This document shows positions 1-8,530 of a stretch of 64,000 bases of DNA, one piece after another. A program made the translations under genes and the position numbers. The stretch covers positions 62,001-126,000 of the forward strand of contig NZ_JAMPJU010000004.1 of NCBI RefSeq assembly GCF_025840185.1, written 5' to 3'. Below the pieces are notes generated by a model. The model was not told the origin of the DNA and made no database searches. It saw only the letters and a list, made by a program, of their open reading frames with translations. Each line of letters opens with the position of its first letter. The stretch's first letter is position 1. Source of the DNA: Brenneria izbisi. GTDB lineage: Bacteria; Pseudomonadota; Gammaproteobacteria; Enterobacterales; Enterobacteriaceae.

Positions 1-349
1 GGCGTTTTTACAACAGCATATCGATCGTTGCGTGAACGGCAATATTCCGAAAAATAAGCTATTACTTGATCCCGGCTTCGGCTTTGGTAAGAATTTGGCC
101 CATAATTACGAGCTTCTGGCCCGGCTGGGGGAATTGCATCGCTTTGGACTGCCGTTGCTGGTGGGGATGTCCAGAAAATCCATGATTGGTCAACTACTTA
201 AGGTGCCGCCATTACAACGCGTCCAGGGCAGCGTGGCGTGTGCGGTGATTGCTGCGATGCAAGGCGCGCAAATCATCCGCGTGCATGATGTAAAAGAAAC
301 CGTTGATGCCATGCGCATTGTTGAAGCGACGCTTGCAGCAAAGGAATAA
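1..349 (+). CDS. folP: Dihydropteroate synthase, C-terminal part
   Basis: Condenses 6-hydroxymethyl-dihydropterin pyrophosphate with p-aminobenzoate to make dihydropteroate in folate synthesis; cytoplasmic. The window opens inside the gene: the frame is open from base 2 and only about 115 C-terminal residues are present. The piece reads [12 protein letters not shown] and [12 protein letters not shown], the conserved pterin-binding strand and the SRK loop of the TIM-barrel enzyme. The stop lies 8 bases before glmM, the same folP-glmM pairing as in E. coli. The N-terminal half is outside the window. Identification is secure because motifs and neighbour agree. Confidence 0.95.
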   Translation, partial: AFLQQHIDRCVNGNIPKNKLLLDPGFGFGKNLAHNYELLARLGELHRFGLPLLVGMSRKSMIGQLLKVPPLQRVQGSVACAVIAAMQGAQIIRVHDVKETVDAMRIVEATLAAKE

Positions 350-357
350 AAACAACT

Positions 358-1695
358 ATGAGTAATCGCAAATATTTTGGGACGGACGGCGTACGCGGCA
401 AAGTTGGCGATACACCGATAACGCCTGACTTTGTGCTGAAACTTGGCTGGGCGGCGGGTAAGGTCTTGGCGCGCCACGGTTCCCGTAAGATCATTATCGG
501 TAAGGACACCCGAATTTCCGGCTATATGCTGGAGTCTGCTCTTGAAGCGGGGCTGGCGGCAGCCGGTTTGTCCGCTTCTTTTACGGGACCGATGCCGACA
601 CCCGCGGTTGCTTACCTGACTCGTACCTTCAGGGCTGAAGCCGGGATCGTTATCTCTGCTTCACACAATCCTTACTATGATAACGGTATTAAATTCTTCT
701 CTATTGACGGTACCAAATTGCCCGATGAGGTGGAAGAAGCCATTGAAGCCGAGATGGAAAAACCGTTGACCTGTGTGGAGTCCGCGGAATTAGGGAAGGC
801 AAACCGTATTGTCGATGCGGCAGGTCGTTACATCGAATTTTGTAAAGGTACGTTTCCCAGCGAACTCAGTCTCAGCGGCTTGAAAATCGTGGTTGACTGT
901 GCGAACGGCGCCACATACCACATTGCGCCAAGTGTGTTGCGCGAACTGGGCGCCAAAGTGATTTCCATTGGTTGTGAACCGGATGGAATGAACATCAATG
1001 AAGAATGCGGTGCGACGGATGTCAGACAGCTACAGGCCCGCGTTTTGGCTGAGAAAGCGGATGTTGGACTGGCATTTGATGGCGATGGCGATCGTCTGAT
1101 TATGGTTGACCACCAGGGTAACAAAGTAGATGGCGACCAGATTCTGTACATCATTGCCCGTGAAGGTTTGCGTCAGGGACAATTGCGCGGCGGCGCGGTG
1201 GGCACGCTGATGAGCAACATGGGCCTGGAGCTGGCGTTAAAGCAACTGGGCATTCCTTTTGCCCGCGCCAAAGTCGGTGATCGTTATGTGCTGGAAATGA
1301 TGCAGGCAAGAGGATGGCGTATCGGGGCCGAGAACTCCGGCCACGTGATTCTGCTGGATAAAACCACGACGGGCGACGGCGTGATCGCCGGTTTACAAGT
1401 GCTGACGGCGATGGTCAGAAACCACATGAGTCTGCATGACTTATGCAGCGGCATGACACTTTTTCCGCAGATTTTGGTTAATGTGCGTTTCTCTGGCGAA
1501 CACGATCCGCTGGAGGATAAAACCGTGCAGCAGGTGACTCAGGATGTCGAAAAAGATCTCACTGGACGAGGACGTGTTCTGTTACGTAAATCGGGTACTG
1601 AACCGCTGATTCGCGTCATGGTTGAAGGTGAAAATGAAGCAACGGTAATTGAATTTGCGAATCGGATTGCGGATGCGGTAAAGGCAGTGGGTTAA
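358..1695 (+). CDS. glmM: Phosphoglucosamine mutase
   Basis: Interconverts glucosamine-6-phosphate and glucosamine-1-phosphate, the step leading to UDP-GlcNAc for peptidoglycan and LPS. The 445 residues match the family length. Visible motifs are the catalytic phosphoserine loop SASHNP with Ser102, the Mg-binding DGDGDR loop near residue 240, the sugar-binding GENSGH and a C-terminal [10 protein letters not shown] phosphate-binding loop. It starts at ATG 8 bases after folP, so the two are probably cotranscribed. A stem-loop with a T run follows at 1728-1770. Full length, no anomalies. Confidence 0.98.
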   Translation: MSNRKYFGTDGVRGKVGDTPITPDFVLKLGWAAGKVLARHGSRKIIIGKDTRISGYMLESALEAGLAAAGLSASFTGPMPTPAVAYLTRTFRAEAGIVISASHNPYYDNGIKFFSIDGTKLPDEVEEAIEAEMEKPLTCVESAELGKANRIVDAAGRYIEFCKGTFPSELSLSGLKIVVDCANGATYHIAPSVLRELGAKVISIGCEPDGMNINEECGATDVRQLQARVLAEKADVGLAFDGDGDRLIMVDHQGNKVDGDQILYIIAREGLRQGQLRGGAVGTLMSNMGLELALKQLGIPFARAKVGDRYVLEMMQARGWRIGAENSGHVILLDKTTTGDGVIAGLQVLTAMVRNHMSLHDLCSGMTLFPQILVNVRFSGEHDPLEDKTVQQVTQDVEKDLTGRGRVLLRKSGTEPLIRVMVEGENEATVIEFANRIADAVKAVG

Positions 1696-1727
1696 AGGGC
1701 GTTAAACCCTGTCAAACAAATACATAG

Positions 1728-1770
1728 GGCTTTCGGTTATTATCATATGCTGAAAGCCGCTGTTTTTTTC
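1728..1770 (+). terminator. Rho-independent terminator after glmM
   Basis: GGCTTTC (1728-1734) pairs with GAAAGCC (1752-1758) across a loop of about 17 bases, followed by CGCTG and seven T. It lies 33 bases after the glmM stop and would separate the folP-glmM unit from secG. The loop is rather long, so the strength is uncertain. Confidence 0.6.
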
Positions 1771-1944
1771 TTCAATCAGCAAACGACGGTCAAATTACCC
1801 TTGCGTACTCTACAGCCTTTGGTTAGTATTCAGACCCGCTTGATATGGGATGAGTGTTCATTCGATTTAGCGGATTAGACGCGGTTTACCGCAAGAATAT
1901 AGCATTCTCCATTGATTATGGGGAAAACGGTCACAGGTACAACT

Positions 1945-2277
1945 ATGTACGAAGCTCTTTTAGTCATTTTCCTGTTAGTAGCGATCGGCCTTGTTGTCTT
2001 GATTATGCTGCAACAAGGTAAAGGTGCTGATATGGGCGCTTCGTTCGGAGCAGGTGCTTCTGCCACTTTGTTCGGTTCGAGCGGCTCCGGTAACTTTATG
2101 ACTCGCCTGACGGCGATACTGGCGGCATTGTTCTTCATCATCAGCCTGGTGCTGGGAAATATGAGTTCATTGCAGAAGAAAGGCAGCGCCTGGGATAACC
2201 TGAGCCAGCCAGAGAACGCGGAGCAAACGACAACGCCTGCCGCGCCTGCTGCACCAGCCAGCGATATTCCGCAGTAA
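1945..2277 (+). CDS. secG: Preprotein translocase subunit SecG
   Basis: Small inner-membrane subunit of the SecYEG channel that assists SecA-driven protein export. The 110 residues contain two hydrophobic segments (about 4-22 and 55-72) separated by the conserved cytoplasmic loop with QQGKGADMGASFG and FGSSGSGNF. The C-terminus is Ala/Pro-rich and ends SDIPQ, as in enterobacterial SecG. I chose the ATG at 1945 because MYEALL is the family N-terminus; an in-frame ATG at 1912 would only add 11 unconserved residues. It is followed 49 bases later by tRNA-Leu(GAG), the E. coli secG-leuU order. Confidence 0.96.
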   Translation: MYEALLVIFLLVAIGLVVLIMLQQGKGADMGASFGAGASATLFGSSGSGNFMTRLTAILAALFFIISLVLGNMSSLQKKGSAWDNLSQPENAEQTTTPAAPAAPASDIPQ

Positions 2278-2326
2278 TGGTTTGAAGTATTAACGATAGT
2301 CGTTACTGTGCAAAAGTTATTTTGAT

Positions 2327-2413
2327 GCCGAGGTGGTGGAATTGGTAGACACGCTACCTTGAGGTGGTAGTGCCCGATTGGGCTTACGGGTTCAAGTCCC
2401 GTCCTCGGTACCA
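2327..2413 (+). tRNA. leuU: tRNA-Leu (anticodon GAG)
   Basis: This is an 87-base tRNA with long variable arm. The acceptor arms GCCGAGG and CCTCGGT pair, the anticodon loop TTGAGGT sits on the CTACC/GGTAG stem, the T arm is GGTTCAAGTCC and CCA is encoded. Its position just after secG equals leuU of E. coli. Confidence 0.97.
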
Positions 2414-2423
2414 ATACAGAATC

Positions 2424-2452
2424 AATAGACGTCGATGGACGTCTATTTTTTT
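2424..2452 (+). terminator. Rho-independent terminator after tRNA-Leu
   Basis: AATAGACGTC (2424-2433) and GACGTCTATT (2438-2447) form a perfect 10-bp stem with a 4-base GATG loop, merging into a run of T. It ends the secG-leuU transcript. The accessory island begins just after it. Confidence 0.9.
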
Positions 2453-2686
2453 GTATACAATAAAGCGGCATTGTTTATTTTCTGTGATGCAGCCCTGGAT
2501 TGACAACCACACCGACTCAAAACGCTCCCGGAAAATCGGGGCGGTTCAGGTACGCCTCACTACAGCGTAGCCTTAACGCTGCCATTTATTCTCTTTGAGA
2601 ACTATCACAACTTACGCATCTGCGACTTATAAACCTGACTTTATTTACCGACAATGGAATCCCCCAGGGCTGACAGAGGAGTGCTT

Positions 2687-3361
2687 ATGCTCGCTGAAGA
2701 CGCCATTACGAACATTCCAGGATGGAACACATTTCCCGCCCCTTTACAGCAGTCTTTGTGTCGTAAGACACGCATCCGATGCGAAAAAGCGGGCAGCATT
2801 GTGTTTCATCAGGGCGCTGATGTCGAAGTGATTGCCTGGACGCTAAAAGGCCATCTCTTCACGAGTGTCCATCACGCTAACGGAAACCAGACGCTGCTGA
2901 GTCATGTTCCGGTTGGCCGTCTGATCCTGTTTAATTTTATCTGGAAAAATGCGCCGCTGGATCGCAATTTTATCGCTATGACCGATGTAGCTCTGCTCAT
3001 CCTGCCCCGCGCCAGTGCCATCCATTTACTAGCCCAGCACGATGAGCTAAAAATGCAAGTTATCGATTCCATTACCGAGCGGCTCAATGATCTGGACAGA
3101 GTAATATACACCCATAAAGTCGCCTCACGTGAGGCCAGCATCGCGGCTTTTCTGGTAGATTGCGAAGAAGGCCAGCATGGGACGCGTAACGAACACTATA
3201 TTCCTTTCAGCATGCAGTTTATGGCCGAATGTCTGCGTCTTTCACGTCCGTTTGTGGCGAAAACGCTGAAACATTTTGCAGACCGGCAACTGATTGCACT
3301 CAACTATGGGCATATCGAAGTCCTGGATATTGATGGATTACGCCGTGTCGCCGCCTGTTAA
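2687..3361 (+). CDS. Crp/Fnr-family transcriptional regulator
   Basis: A 224-residue regulator, probably local to the catabolic genes that follow. Residues about 15-120 form a cyclic-nucleotide-binding-type beta barrel (KAGSIVFHQGADVEV, then GRLILFNF). A long dimerisation helix follows, and a C-terminal winged HTH about 165-215 holds the recognition segment LRLSRPFVAKTLKHF. The barrel does not show the usual cAMP phosphate-binding Arg-Ser signature, so the effector is unknown; no Fnr-type cysteine cluster is visible. I chose the ATG at 2687 because AGAGGAG precedes it by about 6 bases; the upstream ATG at 2654 lacks a ribosome-binding site. It is separated by 123 bases from the LysR gene. Confidence 0.8.
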   Translation: MLAEDAITNIPGWNTFPAPLQQSLCRKTRIRCEKAGSIVFHQGADVEVIAWTLKGHLFTSVHHANGNQTLLSHVPVGRLILFNFIWKNAPLDRNFIAMTDVALLILPRASAIHLLAQHDELKMQVIDSITERLNDLDRVIYTHKVASREASIAAFLVDCEEGQHGTRNEHYIPFSMQFMAECLRLSRPFVAKTLKHFADRQLIALNYGHIEVLDIDGLRRVAAC

Positions 3362-3362
3362 A

Positions 3363-3380
3363 TTCACCATTCATTTAATG
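3363..3380 (+). promoter_or_regulatory. Repeated 18-bp element, copy 1 (candidate operator)
   Basis: TTCACCATTCATTTAATG begins 2 bases after the crp-like stop. It recurs with one mismatch at 10538-10555, before the thiolase gene of the same island. Downstream at 3388-3396 the sequence TGTGAACC adds a partial dyad. A shared site for one of the two island regulators is the simplest reading; no binding data exist. Confidence 0.45.
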
Positions 3381-3484
3381 CCTGAAATGTGAACCGTCTC
3401 GTGCATCAAATGTCAATTCTTTCCATTTCTCCGCCCCGTTACCTGCCAGGATAAGCAACCAACTTTTCTCTTTGGAGCAAAATC

Positions 3485-4471
3485 ATGGCTATGCACGGTG
3501 AAGATTATCGTTTTGCGGCTTTAGCCCTTCCTCGGTCCCTGGATGCTTCCTTGTCCGATCCGCATATCATGACCAGAATGATGTTTTTCGTGAATCTGGT
3601 GACCACGGGCTCAATTTCATCTGCCGCGGAGCGGATGGGGATCTCCATTTCATCCGGTTCCCGCTGGCTGTCCGATCTGGAAAAAGAAATTGGTTGCCTG
3701 TTGTATCGCCGCAATAACAAGGCAATGCCGCTTACCGACGCCGGAGATTATCTGTACCGCAATTTTTGTTTGATTGGCGATAAAGTCAGCCAGCTTAAGC
3801 GTGAACTCACCTATTTTTCGACCCAACGCCGCGGCACGATCCGTATCTGCTGCACACCGGTTTATGCCGAAAAGTATCTGATCCCGGTGGTGGCGAACTA
3901 TCTTGCAGGCAACCAAGAAGTGAATTTTGCTGTGCAGGTTTCTGCGTTCGGCATTCAGAACTGGAAGGATCACGATATTATTATTGGCGCGGTTAACGCG
4001 CAAAGTCAGCAACGGGATCAAGAGTTACCTCTGGTGAAACGTAATCTGATCGCCGAACCTTTTGTCACCGTTGCGGCACCGCAATATCTGTTAATGAACG
4101 GCACGCCTTTGCATCCCAGAGAATTGGTTCATCACCGTTGCCTTTTCGCCAGTTCCCTGACCGGCAGTAACGACTGGTCATATGAGATTAACCATGAGCG
4201 ACATTTCTTTAAAATCCCGAAATCCCTGGAGGTCTGCGACAGCACCTTATTACATAAAGCGGTGATTTCCGCAGCGGGCATTGCATATCTGCCAGAATAT
4301 GTCGTGCATCGGGATATTACCAAGGGTAAGTTGGTCCCGCTATTTAAAGACATGAAAACATCAGAATGGTTACTCAATCTTTATTATCCGGCGCGCAGTC
4401 AGATTACCGAATGTGTTTCATCGTTTAAACACTATTTAATTGAACAACACAATACTATTTTTACAAAATAG
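3485..4471 (+). CDS. LysR-family transcriptional regulator
   Basis: A 328-residue DNA-binding regulator with a winged HTH at about 30-90 (FFVNLVTTGSISSAAERMGI, then SRWLSDLEKEIGCLLYRR). The substrate-binding domain runs from about 117 (RGTIRICCTP) to the end. Roughly 28 extra residues precede the HTH, longer than typical LysR proteins. GGAG lies 9 bases before the ATG and supports this start, although an internal ATG at residue 29 (MTRMMFFVN) could give the usual length. It points the same way as the MFS gene downstream rather than divergently. It probably controls the operon from 4712; the co-inducer is unknown. Confidence 0.85.
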   Translation: MAMHGEDYRFAALALPRSLDASLSDPHIMTRMMFFVNLVTTGSISSAAERMGISISSGSRWLSDLEKEIGCLLYRRNNKAMPLTDAGDYLYRNFCLIGDKVSQLKRELTYFSTQRRGTIRICCTPVYAEKYLIPVVANYLAGNQEVNFAVQVSAFGIQNWKDHDIIIGAVNAQSQQRDQELPLVKRNLIAEPFVTVAAPQYLLMNGTPLHPRELVHHRCLFASSLTGSNDWSYEINHERHFFKIPKSLEVCDSTLLHKAVISAAGIAYLPEYVVHRDITKGKLVPLFKDMKTSEWLLNLYYPARSQITECVSSFKHYLIEQHNTIFTK

Positions 4472-4505
4472 CAATGTGGTTTATTAATGCTAATCAATGT
4501 GGTTT
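4472..4505 (+). repeat. Direct repeat of 11 bp, 23-bp period (candidate operator)
   Basis: CAATGTGGTTT occurs at 4472-4482 and again at 4495-4505, so the copies face the same side of the helix about two turns apart. It lies in the 240-base AT-rich gap between the LysR gene and the MFS gene. An activator or repressor array is plausible. The rest of the gap to 4711 shows no clear promoter that I would defend. Confidence 0.4.
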
Positions 4506-4711
4506 CACTCTAAATAACGATTTGCATATTTGAAAAGCTTGTTTTTATTTATGCTATTCCAGCAGCGCAGTTAGGTTGTTAATCTTATTTTAGTATGTGA
4601 CTTATCCCTTACAAAAAATATTACCCGCAGTCGATTTTTTTCATAAAAAACATGCTGTCTTTTATATAAGCCAGTGAAAAAATGATTAAATTTATTAACC
4701 GGGTGAGGATT

Positions 4712-6019
4712 ATGCAAAATACAAATAAAATTATAGCGTCAACATCCCCCCCTTCCAACACCCGCAGCAACTTTGGCGGCTGGGGTTGGAGTATGGTCGG
4801 CTTTAGTATGCTGATGTACTACAACTTTGCCGCCTGGACCGCCGATGGCCTGAACGTCATCGTGCAGAGTTTTGTCGATCTGCACGGCTGGGATTTCGCC
4901 ACGCTATTATCCTTTTCCACGCCCGCGGGCTGGATCGGCGTTATCGGCGCCCTGATGATCGCCGAAATGATCAAACGCAGAGGAGCCAAAATCGTCGCCA
5001 TCGTCGGTTTGCTGGCGCTCGGTCTGACCATGATCTGGTTTGGTCGCGTGACCTCCTATATGGAATATGCCATTGGCCTCGCGCTCATGAACCTGCTGGC
5101 GACCGGTTGTTGTTTTAACGTGCCTGCCACGTTGCTCAACAGTTGGTTTCCACGCAAAAAAGGCCTTGCCCTGGGCTGGGCGACGATGGGGATGTCATTT
5201 TGTACCGCGACGCTCATTCCCATCATGTTTTTCCTGTTCGAACGTTTTGGCGTGCCGGGCGCCTATGGTGTGGTTGGCGGAGCGCTGATCACCCTCGGCG
5301 TCATTTCTATCTTCTGGATCCGCAACACGCCGGAAGAATTGGGACTGTATCCAGATAATGAACCTATCTCGCGCGAGCAGCAGGCGGCTAACCTTGCGGC
5401 GCAAGTTGATTATCAAAGTCCATTTACTTACCGCGTGCTGTTTCGTGATAGAGATATGTGGTTGATTTCCGTTGGTTTCGGCCTGCTGTGGCTGGTGGAT
5501 ATCGGTGTGGTCAGTCAGCTTATTCCACGTTTGATCTCCGTCGGTTATGAGAAAGAGACTGCTGTCTGGATGTTTACCAGCGCTGCGCTGATCTGCGCCA
5601 TTTTCAGCTACTTCTGGGGCTGGATGGACGTGAAGATCGGTACCCGTAAAGCCAGTATCGCCTATGCATTCTTTTTCGCGCTAACTCATGCTTGCATGCT
5701 CGTCCGTGGTAGCAACCTCTTTACGTATTTCACCTTGTTGATGGTCGGCGCCAGCATCGCCGGGATAAAAGAACTGTGTACGTCAATGGTCGGTACCGTT
5801 TATGGACGTTATGACTTTGCCGCGGCCAACCGACTGGTTTCGACCATCGCTTGTTTATTCCGCGTCAGTTGCTTTGCGGTTGTCGCCGTCAGCCTTAAAT
5901 ATACCGGTGATTACGACGCCGCTTATATCTCTTTTATTGGTCTCGATATTATCGCTGCCGTACTCATCTTCATGATTAGGGATCAATGTAAAGGAAAGGA
6001 AGATATTTCCATCGCGTAA
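4712..6019 (+). CDS. MFS transporter, oxalate/formate-antiporter-like
   Basis: Inner-membrane carrier of 435 residues with about 12 hydrophobic segments and a central polar loop at about 205-250. The segment LNSWFPRKKGLALGWATMGM corresponds to the signature of the OFA and monocarboxylate branch of the major facilitator superfamily (WF..rRG.A.G). That branch usually moves small organic acids. It heads the catabolic operon, so it is the probable importer of the acid degraded by the genes below. I chose the ATG at 4712 because GTGAGGAT precedes it; an in-frame ATG at 4682 would add ten residues. The substrate cannot be told from sequence. Confidence 0.85.
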   Translation: MQNTNKIIASTSPPSNTRSNFGGWGWSMVGFSMLMYYNFAAWTADGLNVIVQSFVDLHGWDFATLLSFSTPAGWIGVIGALMIAEMIKRRGAKIVAIVGLLALGLTMIWFGRVTSYMEYAIGLALMNLLATGCCFNVPATLLNSWFPRKKGLALGWATMGMSFCTATLIPIMFFLFERFGVPGAYGVVGGALITLGVISIFWIRNTPEELGLYPDNEPISREQQAANLAAQVDYQSPFTYRVLFRDRDMWLISVGFGLLWLVDIGVVSQLIPRLISVGYEKETAVWMFTSAALICAIFSYFWGWMDVKIGTRKASIAYAFFFALTHACMLVRGSNLFTYFTLLMVGASIAGIKELCTSMVGTVYGRYDFAAANRLVSTIACLFRVSCFAVVAVSLKYTGDYDAAYISFIGLDIIAAVLIFMIRDQCKGKEDISIA

Positions 6020-6054
6020 TGACGTATTAACAGATTTTATTCAGGGCCAACACC

Positions 6055-6723
6055 ATGCTGGAAAAAGAGCAAATATCAGCGCAACAGGCAGCTGCAATGA
6101 TCGAAGATGGAATGACGATTATGATCGGCGGATTTATGGCAGTCGGTACGCCGGAAAATATTATTGATGCGCTCATCACCAGGGGCGTGCGTCATTTAAC
6201 TATTATTGCCAACGATACCGGTTTTATCGATCGCGGGATCGGCAAACTCGTGGTGAATAAGCAGGTAAAAAAGATTATTGCCTCGCATATTGGTCTCAAC
6301 CCGGAAACCGGCAAGCAAATATCCCGTGCAGATCTGGAAGCCGAACTGGTTCCGCAAGGAACGCTGGTGGAGCGTATCCGGGCCGGCGGCGCTGGGTTGG
6401 GGGGCGTACTCACTCGAACTGGTCTTGGCACTGTAGTGGCGGAAAAGAAGCAGCAGGTGATGATTGACGGCCAGTCATGGCTGCTGGAACGACCGTTGCA
6501 GGCAGATGTCGCGCTGATCCGCTGTTCCATTGCTGACCGGGCTGGCAATGCAATGTTTAACAAGACCACCAAAAACTTCAACCCCGTGATGGCAACCGCC
6601 GCCCGTGTGGTGATTGCAGAGTGCGAGAACATCGTACCAATGGATTGTACCGCCGCCGACCGTTACAACACGCCAGGCATCTTTATCGATTATCTGGTGA
6701 AAGGAGAATCAGGTCATGGATAA
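6055..6723 (+). CDS. 3-oxoacid CoA-transferase, subunit A
   Basis: Alpha subunit of a family I CoA-transferase (AtoD/ScoA type), 222 residues, the usual length. The CoA-binding GG.. loop [16 protein letters not shown] lies at residues 22-37. The partner subunit overlaps by 8 bases at 6716. Such enzymes move CoA between an acyl-CoA and a 3-keto acid such as acetoacetate. Because a beta-keto acid cleavage enzyme and a thiolase lie in the same run, the likely job is to activate acetoacetate to acetoacetyl-CoA using the acyl-CoA made by cleavage. A role on another short acid is possible. Confidence 0.92.
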   Translation: MLEKEQISAQQAAAMIEDGMTIMIGGFMAVGTPENIIDALITRGVRHLTIIANDTGFIDRGIGKLVVNKQVKKIIASHIGLNPETGKQISRADLEAELVPQGTLVERIRAGGAGLGGVLTRTGLGTVVAEKKQQVMIDGQSWLLERPLQADVALIRCSIADRAGNAMFNKTTKNFNPVMATAARVVIAECENIVPMDCTAADRYNTPGIFIDYLVKGESGHG

Positions 6724-7372
6724 GCATGCTGTCAGGGAACGTATCGCCCGTCGGGTGGCGCAAGAACTGCATAAAGGCGATCTGGTTAACCTCGGCATCG
6801 GTCTGCCCACTCTGGTTGCCAACTATGTAGATGACCTTCTGGGCGTGATTTTTCAATCTGAAAACGGGCTGGTGGGGCTGGGCCCAATGCCGGGGAAGGA
6901 AAATATTGATGCCGATCTGACAAACGCCGGCGGACAACCCGTGACCGTCGTTCCCGGTGCGGCATTTTTTGATAGCGCCCTCTCATTCGCCATTATTCGC
7001 GGTGGCCACGTTGACGTCACCGTGCTGGGAGCGTTGGAGGTGGATCAGGAAGGTAATCTGGCTAACTGGATCATCCCCGGCAAGATGGTACCGGGGATGG
7101 GCGGCGCGATGGACCTGGTCAATGGTGCGAAGCGGGTCATTATCGCCATGGAACACTGCGATAAAAAAGGCCAGCCTAAAATCCTGCCGCGCTGCCAACT
7201 CCCTCTCACCGCGGTCGGTCAGGTCAATCTGATCGTGACGGAAAAAGCCGTTATTGAGGTTAACAACGGCCTGCTCCTGCGTGAAATCGCCGTGGATACC
7301 ACCGTCGAAGCGGTGATTGCGCAAACCGCGGCAACACTGCGGATTTCAGAGACATTAACGCAATTTTCCTGA
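6716..7372 (+). CDS. 3-oxoacid CoA-transferase, subunit B
   Basis: Beta subunit, 218 residues, carrying the catalytic glutamate Glu49 in the motif [11 protein letters not shown] and the nearby [11 protein letters not shown] loop. It resembles AtoA/ScoB. The start overlaps the end of subunit A by 8 bases, indicating translational coupling and a heteromeric enzyme. The downstream segment [20 protein letters not shown] is also typical. All key residues are present. It acts together with 6055-6723 in the proposed acetoacetate activation step. Confidence 0.93.
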   Translation: MDKHAVRERIARRVAQELHKGDLVNLGIGLPTLVANYVDDLLGVIFQSENGLVGLGPMPGKENIDADLTNAGGQPVTVVPGAAFFDSALSFAIIRGGHVDVTVLGALEVDQEGNLANWIIPGKMVPGMGGAMDLVNGAKRVIIAMEHCDKKGQPKILPRCQLPLTAVGQVNLIVTEKAVIEVNNGLLLREIAVDTTVEAVIAQTAATLRISETLTQFS

Positions 7373-7385
7373 AAGGACAGTTCTA

Positions 7386-7712
7386 ATGAAAGTGATCCCT
7401 GTTAGTGAAGCAAAACCCTACAGCCCGCCGTTACATCACGCGATGGTGGCCCTAAAGCTGTGCGATGCCCAACAGTTCTGGTGCGGCCTCTCACATTTTC
7501 TCCCCGGCGGCGGGGCGGAATGGGCATATGAAGACTCCCCGACCGAGAAGCTTTACATCGTACTGGAAGGTGCCATCACTATTCGTACAAAAATGGCAAC
7601 CCGAGTCGTCAACAAAGGGGAGGCGGTATTTCTCGCGCCTTTTGAGGGGCGTGATGTGGTTAACCACACCAATTATCCAGCCAGCATGCTGGTCATTGCC
7701 AGCAATGCGTAA
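7386..7712 (+). CDS. Small cupin-domain protein
   Basis: A 108-residue single-domain cupin. The first cupin motif is degenerate (GGGAEWAYEDSPTEKLYIVLEG around residues 40-62, without the usual His pair), and the second contains GEAVFLAPFEGRDVVNH. A metal site is therefore uncertain. It sits 13 bases after the CoA-transferase and 19 before the SDR, clearly inside the operon. It may be an isomerase or lyase acting on a pathway intermediate, or a ligand-binding protein. No specific function can be assigned. Confidence 0.7.
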   Translation: MKVIPVSEAKPYSPPLHHAMVALKLCDAQQFWCGLSHFLPGGGAEWAYEDSPTEKLYIVLEGAITIRTKMATRVVNKGEAVFLAPFEGRDVVNHTNYPASMLVIASNA

Positions 7713-7731
7713 TGAATAAGGAGCACACACC

Positions 7732-8520
7732 ATGGATCAGTCCTGGGATAACAAAATAAAAGCGCTATTCAACCTGGAAAATAAAGTCGCCGTGATTACG
7801 GGGGGCGCGGGTGCGCTAGGTGAAGGCGTCGCCCGCGGTCTGGCTAACTTTGGCGTGAAAGTAGCCGTCACCGGGCGCACGCTGACAACGCTGGAAAAAA
7901 CAGTGCGGCAGGTGCGGGAAGCCGGCGGCGAAGCGATTGCCATCGCCGCGGATATGACGGATGAAGAGGCCGTGAAAGTCGTGGCCGATAAGGTCATCGC
8001 CACCTGGGGAAAAGTCGATTATCTGATCAATATCGCGGGGATCGCGGTACGCCATCCGGCTGAAGCGTTCGATATCGGCGACTTCCGCAAAGTGATGGAT
8101 ATTAACGTCACCGGCACGTTTATTCCCTGCAAAGTATTTGGCGATGTCTTTATTAAGCAAGGATTCGGCAAGATAGTGAATACCTCCTCGGTTCGGGCTT
8201 TTGCCGGTCATCCCGGTGGCTACGCCGCTTACGGTACTTCGAAAGGCGCGATTAATCTGTTGACTAAACAACTGGCGACCGAGTGGGCAAAGTACAACAT
8301 CAACGTCAATGCCGTCGCTCCGACCATTTTCTGGACACCGTTAACGCAGGAAGTTCTGGAAGATGAAAAGCTGAAAAAAATCTTCCTTGATCGTATCCCG
8401 ATGGGGCGTGCCGCGATGGTGGAAGACATGGTCGGTTCGGTCGTCTATCTGTGCTCCTCTGCGGCGGATTTCATTACCGGCCAGATTATCTATATCGATG
8501 GCGGCTGCACGGCGGGCTAA
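7732..8520 (+). CDS. SDR-family oxidoreductase
   Basis: Short-chain dehydrogenase of 262 residues. The NAD(P)-binding TGGAGALGEG lies at about 24-33, the NIAG strand near 100, the catalytic Ser in NTSSVRAF, the YGTSK catalytic pair near 168-172, and the C-terminal FITGQIIYIDGG. It is closest in style to gluconate 5-dehydrogenase and 2-deoxy-gluconate 3-dehydrogenase proteins. In this operon it could oxidise a hydroxyl of the substrate to a ketone before cleavage, alongside the second dehydrogenase at 8531. Substrate and cofactor preference are not known. Confidence 0.88.
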   Translation: MDQSWDNKIKALFNLENKVAVITGGAGALGEGVARGLANFGVKVAVTGRTLTTLEKTVRQVREAGGEAIAIAADMTDEEAVKVVADKVIATWGKVDYLINIAGIAVRHPAEAFDIGDFRKVMDINVTGTFIPCKVFGDVFIKQGFGKIVNTSSVRAFAGHPGGYAAYGTSKGAINLLTKQLATEWAKYNINVNAVAPTIFWTPLTQEVLEDEKLKKIFLDRIPMGRAAMVEDMVGSVVYLCSSAADFITGQIIYIDGGCTAG

Positions 8521-8530
8521 GGAGAAGGGC

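Noticed and set aside
2327-2413. tRNA-Leu(GAG) as an integration site for a mobile island
   Set aside because: No integrase and no repeated tRNA 3' end was seen at the other border of the island, so the tRNA is only a neighbour.
1875-2471. 198-codon minus-strand frame over secG and tRNA-Leu
   Set aside because: It crosses a tRNA gene and secG on the opposite strand; no start signal or family motif.
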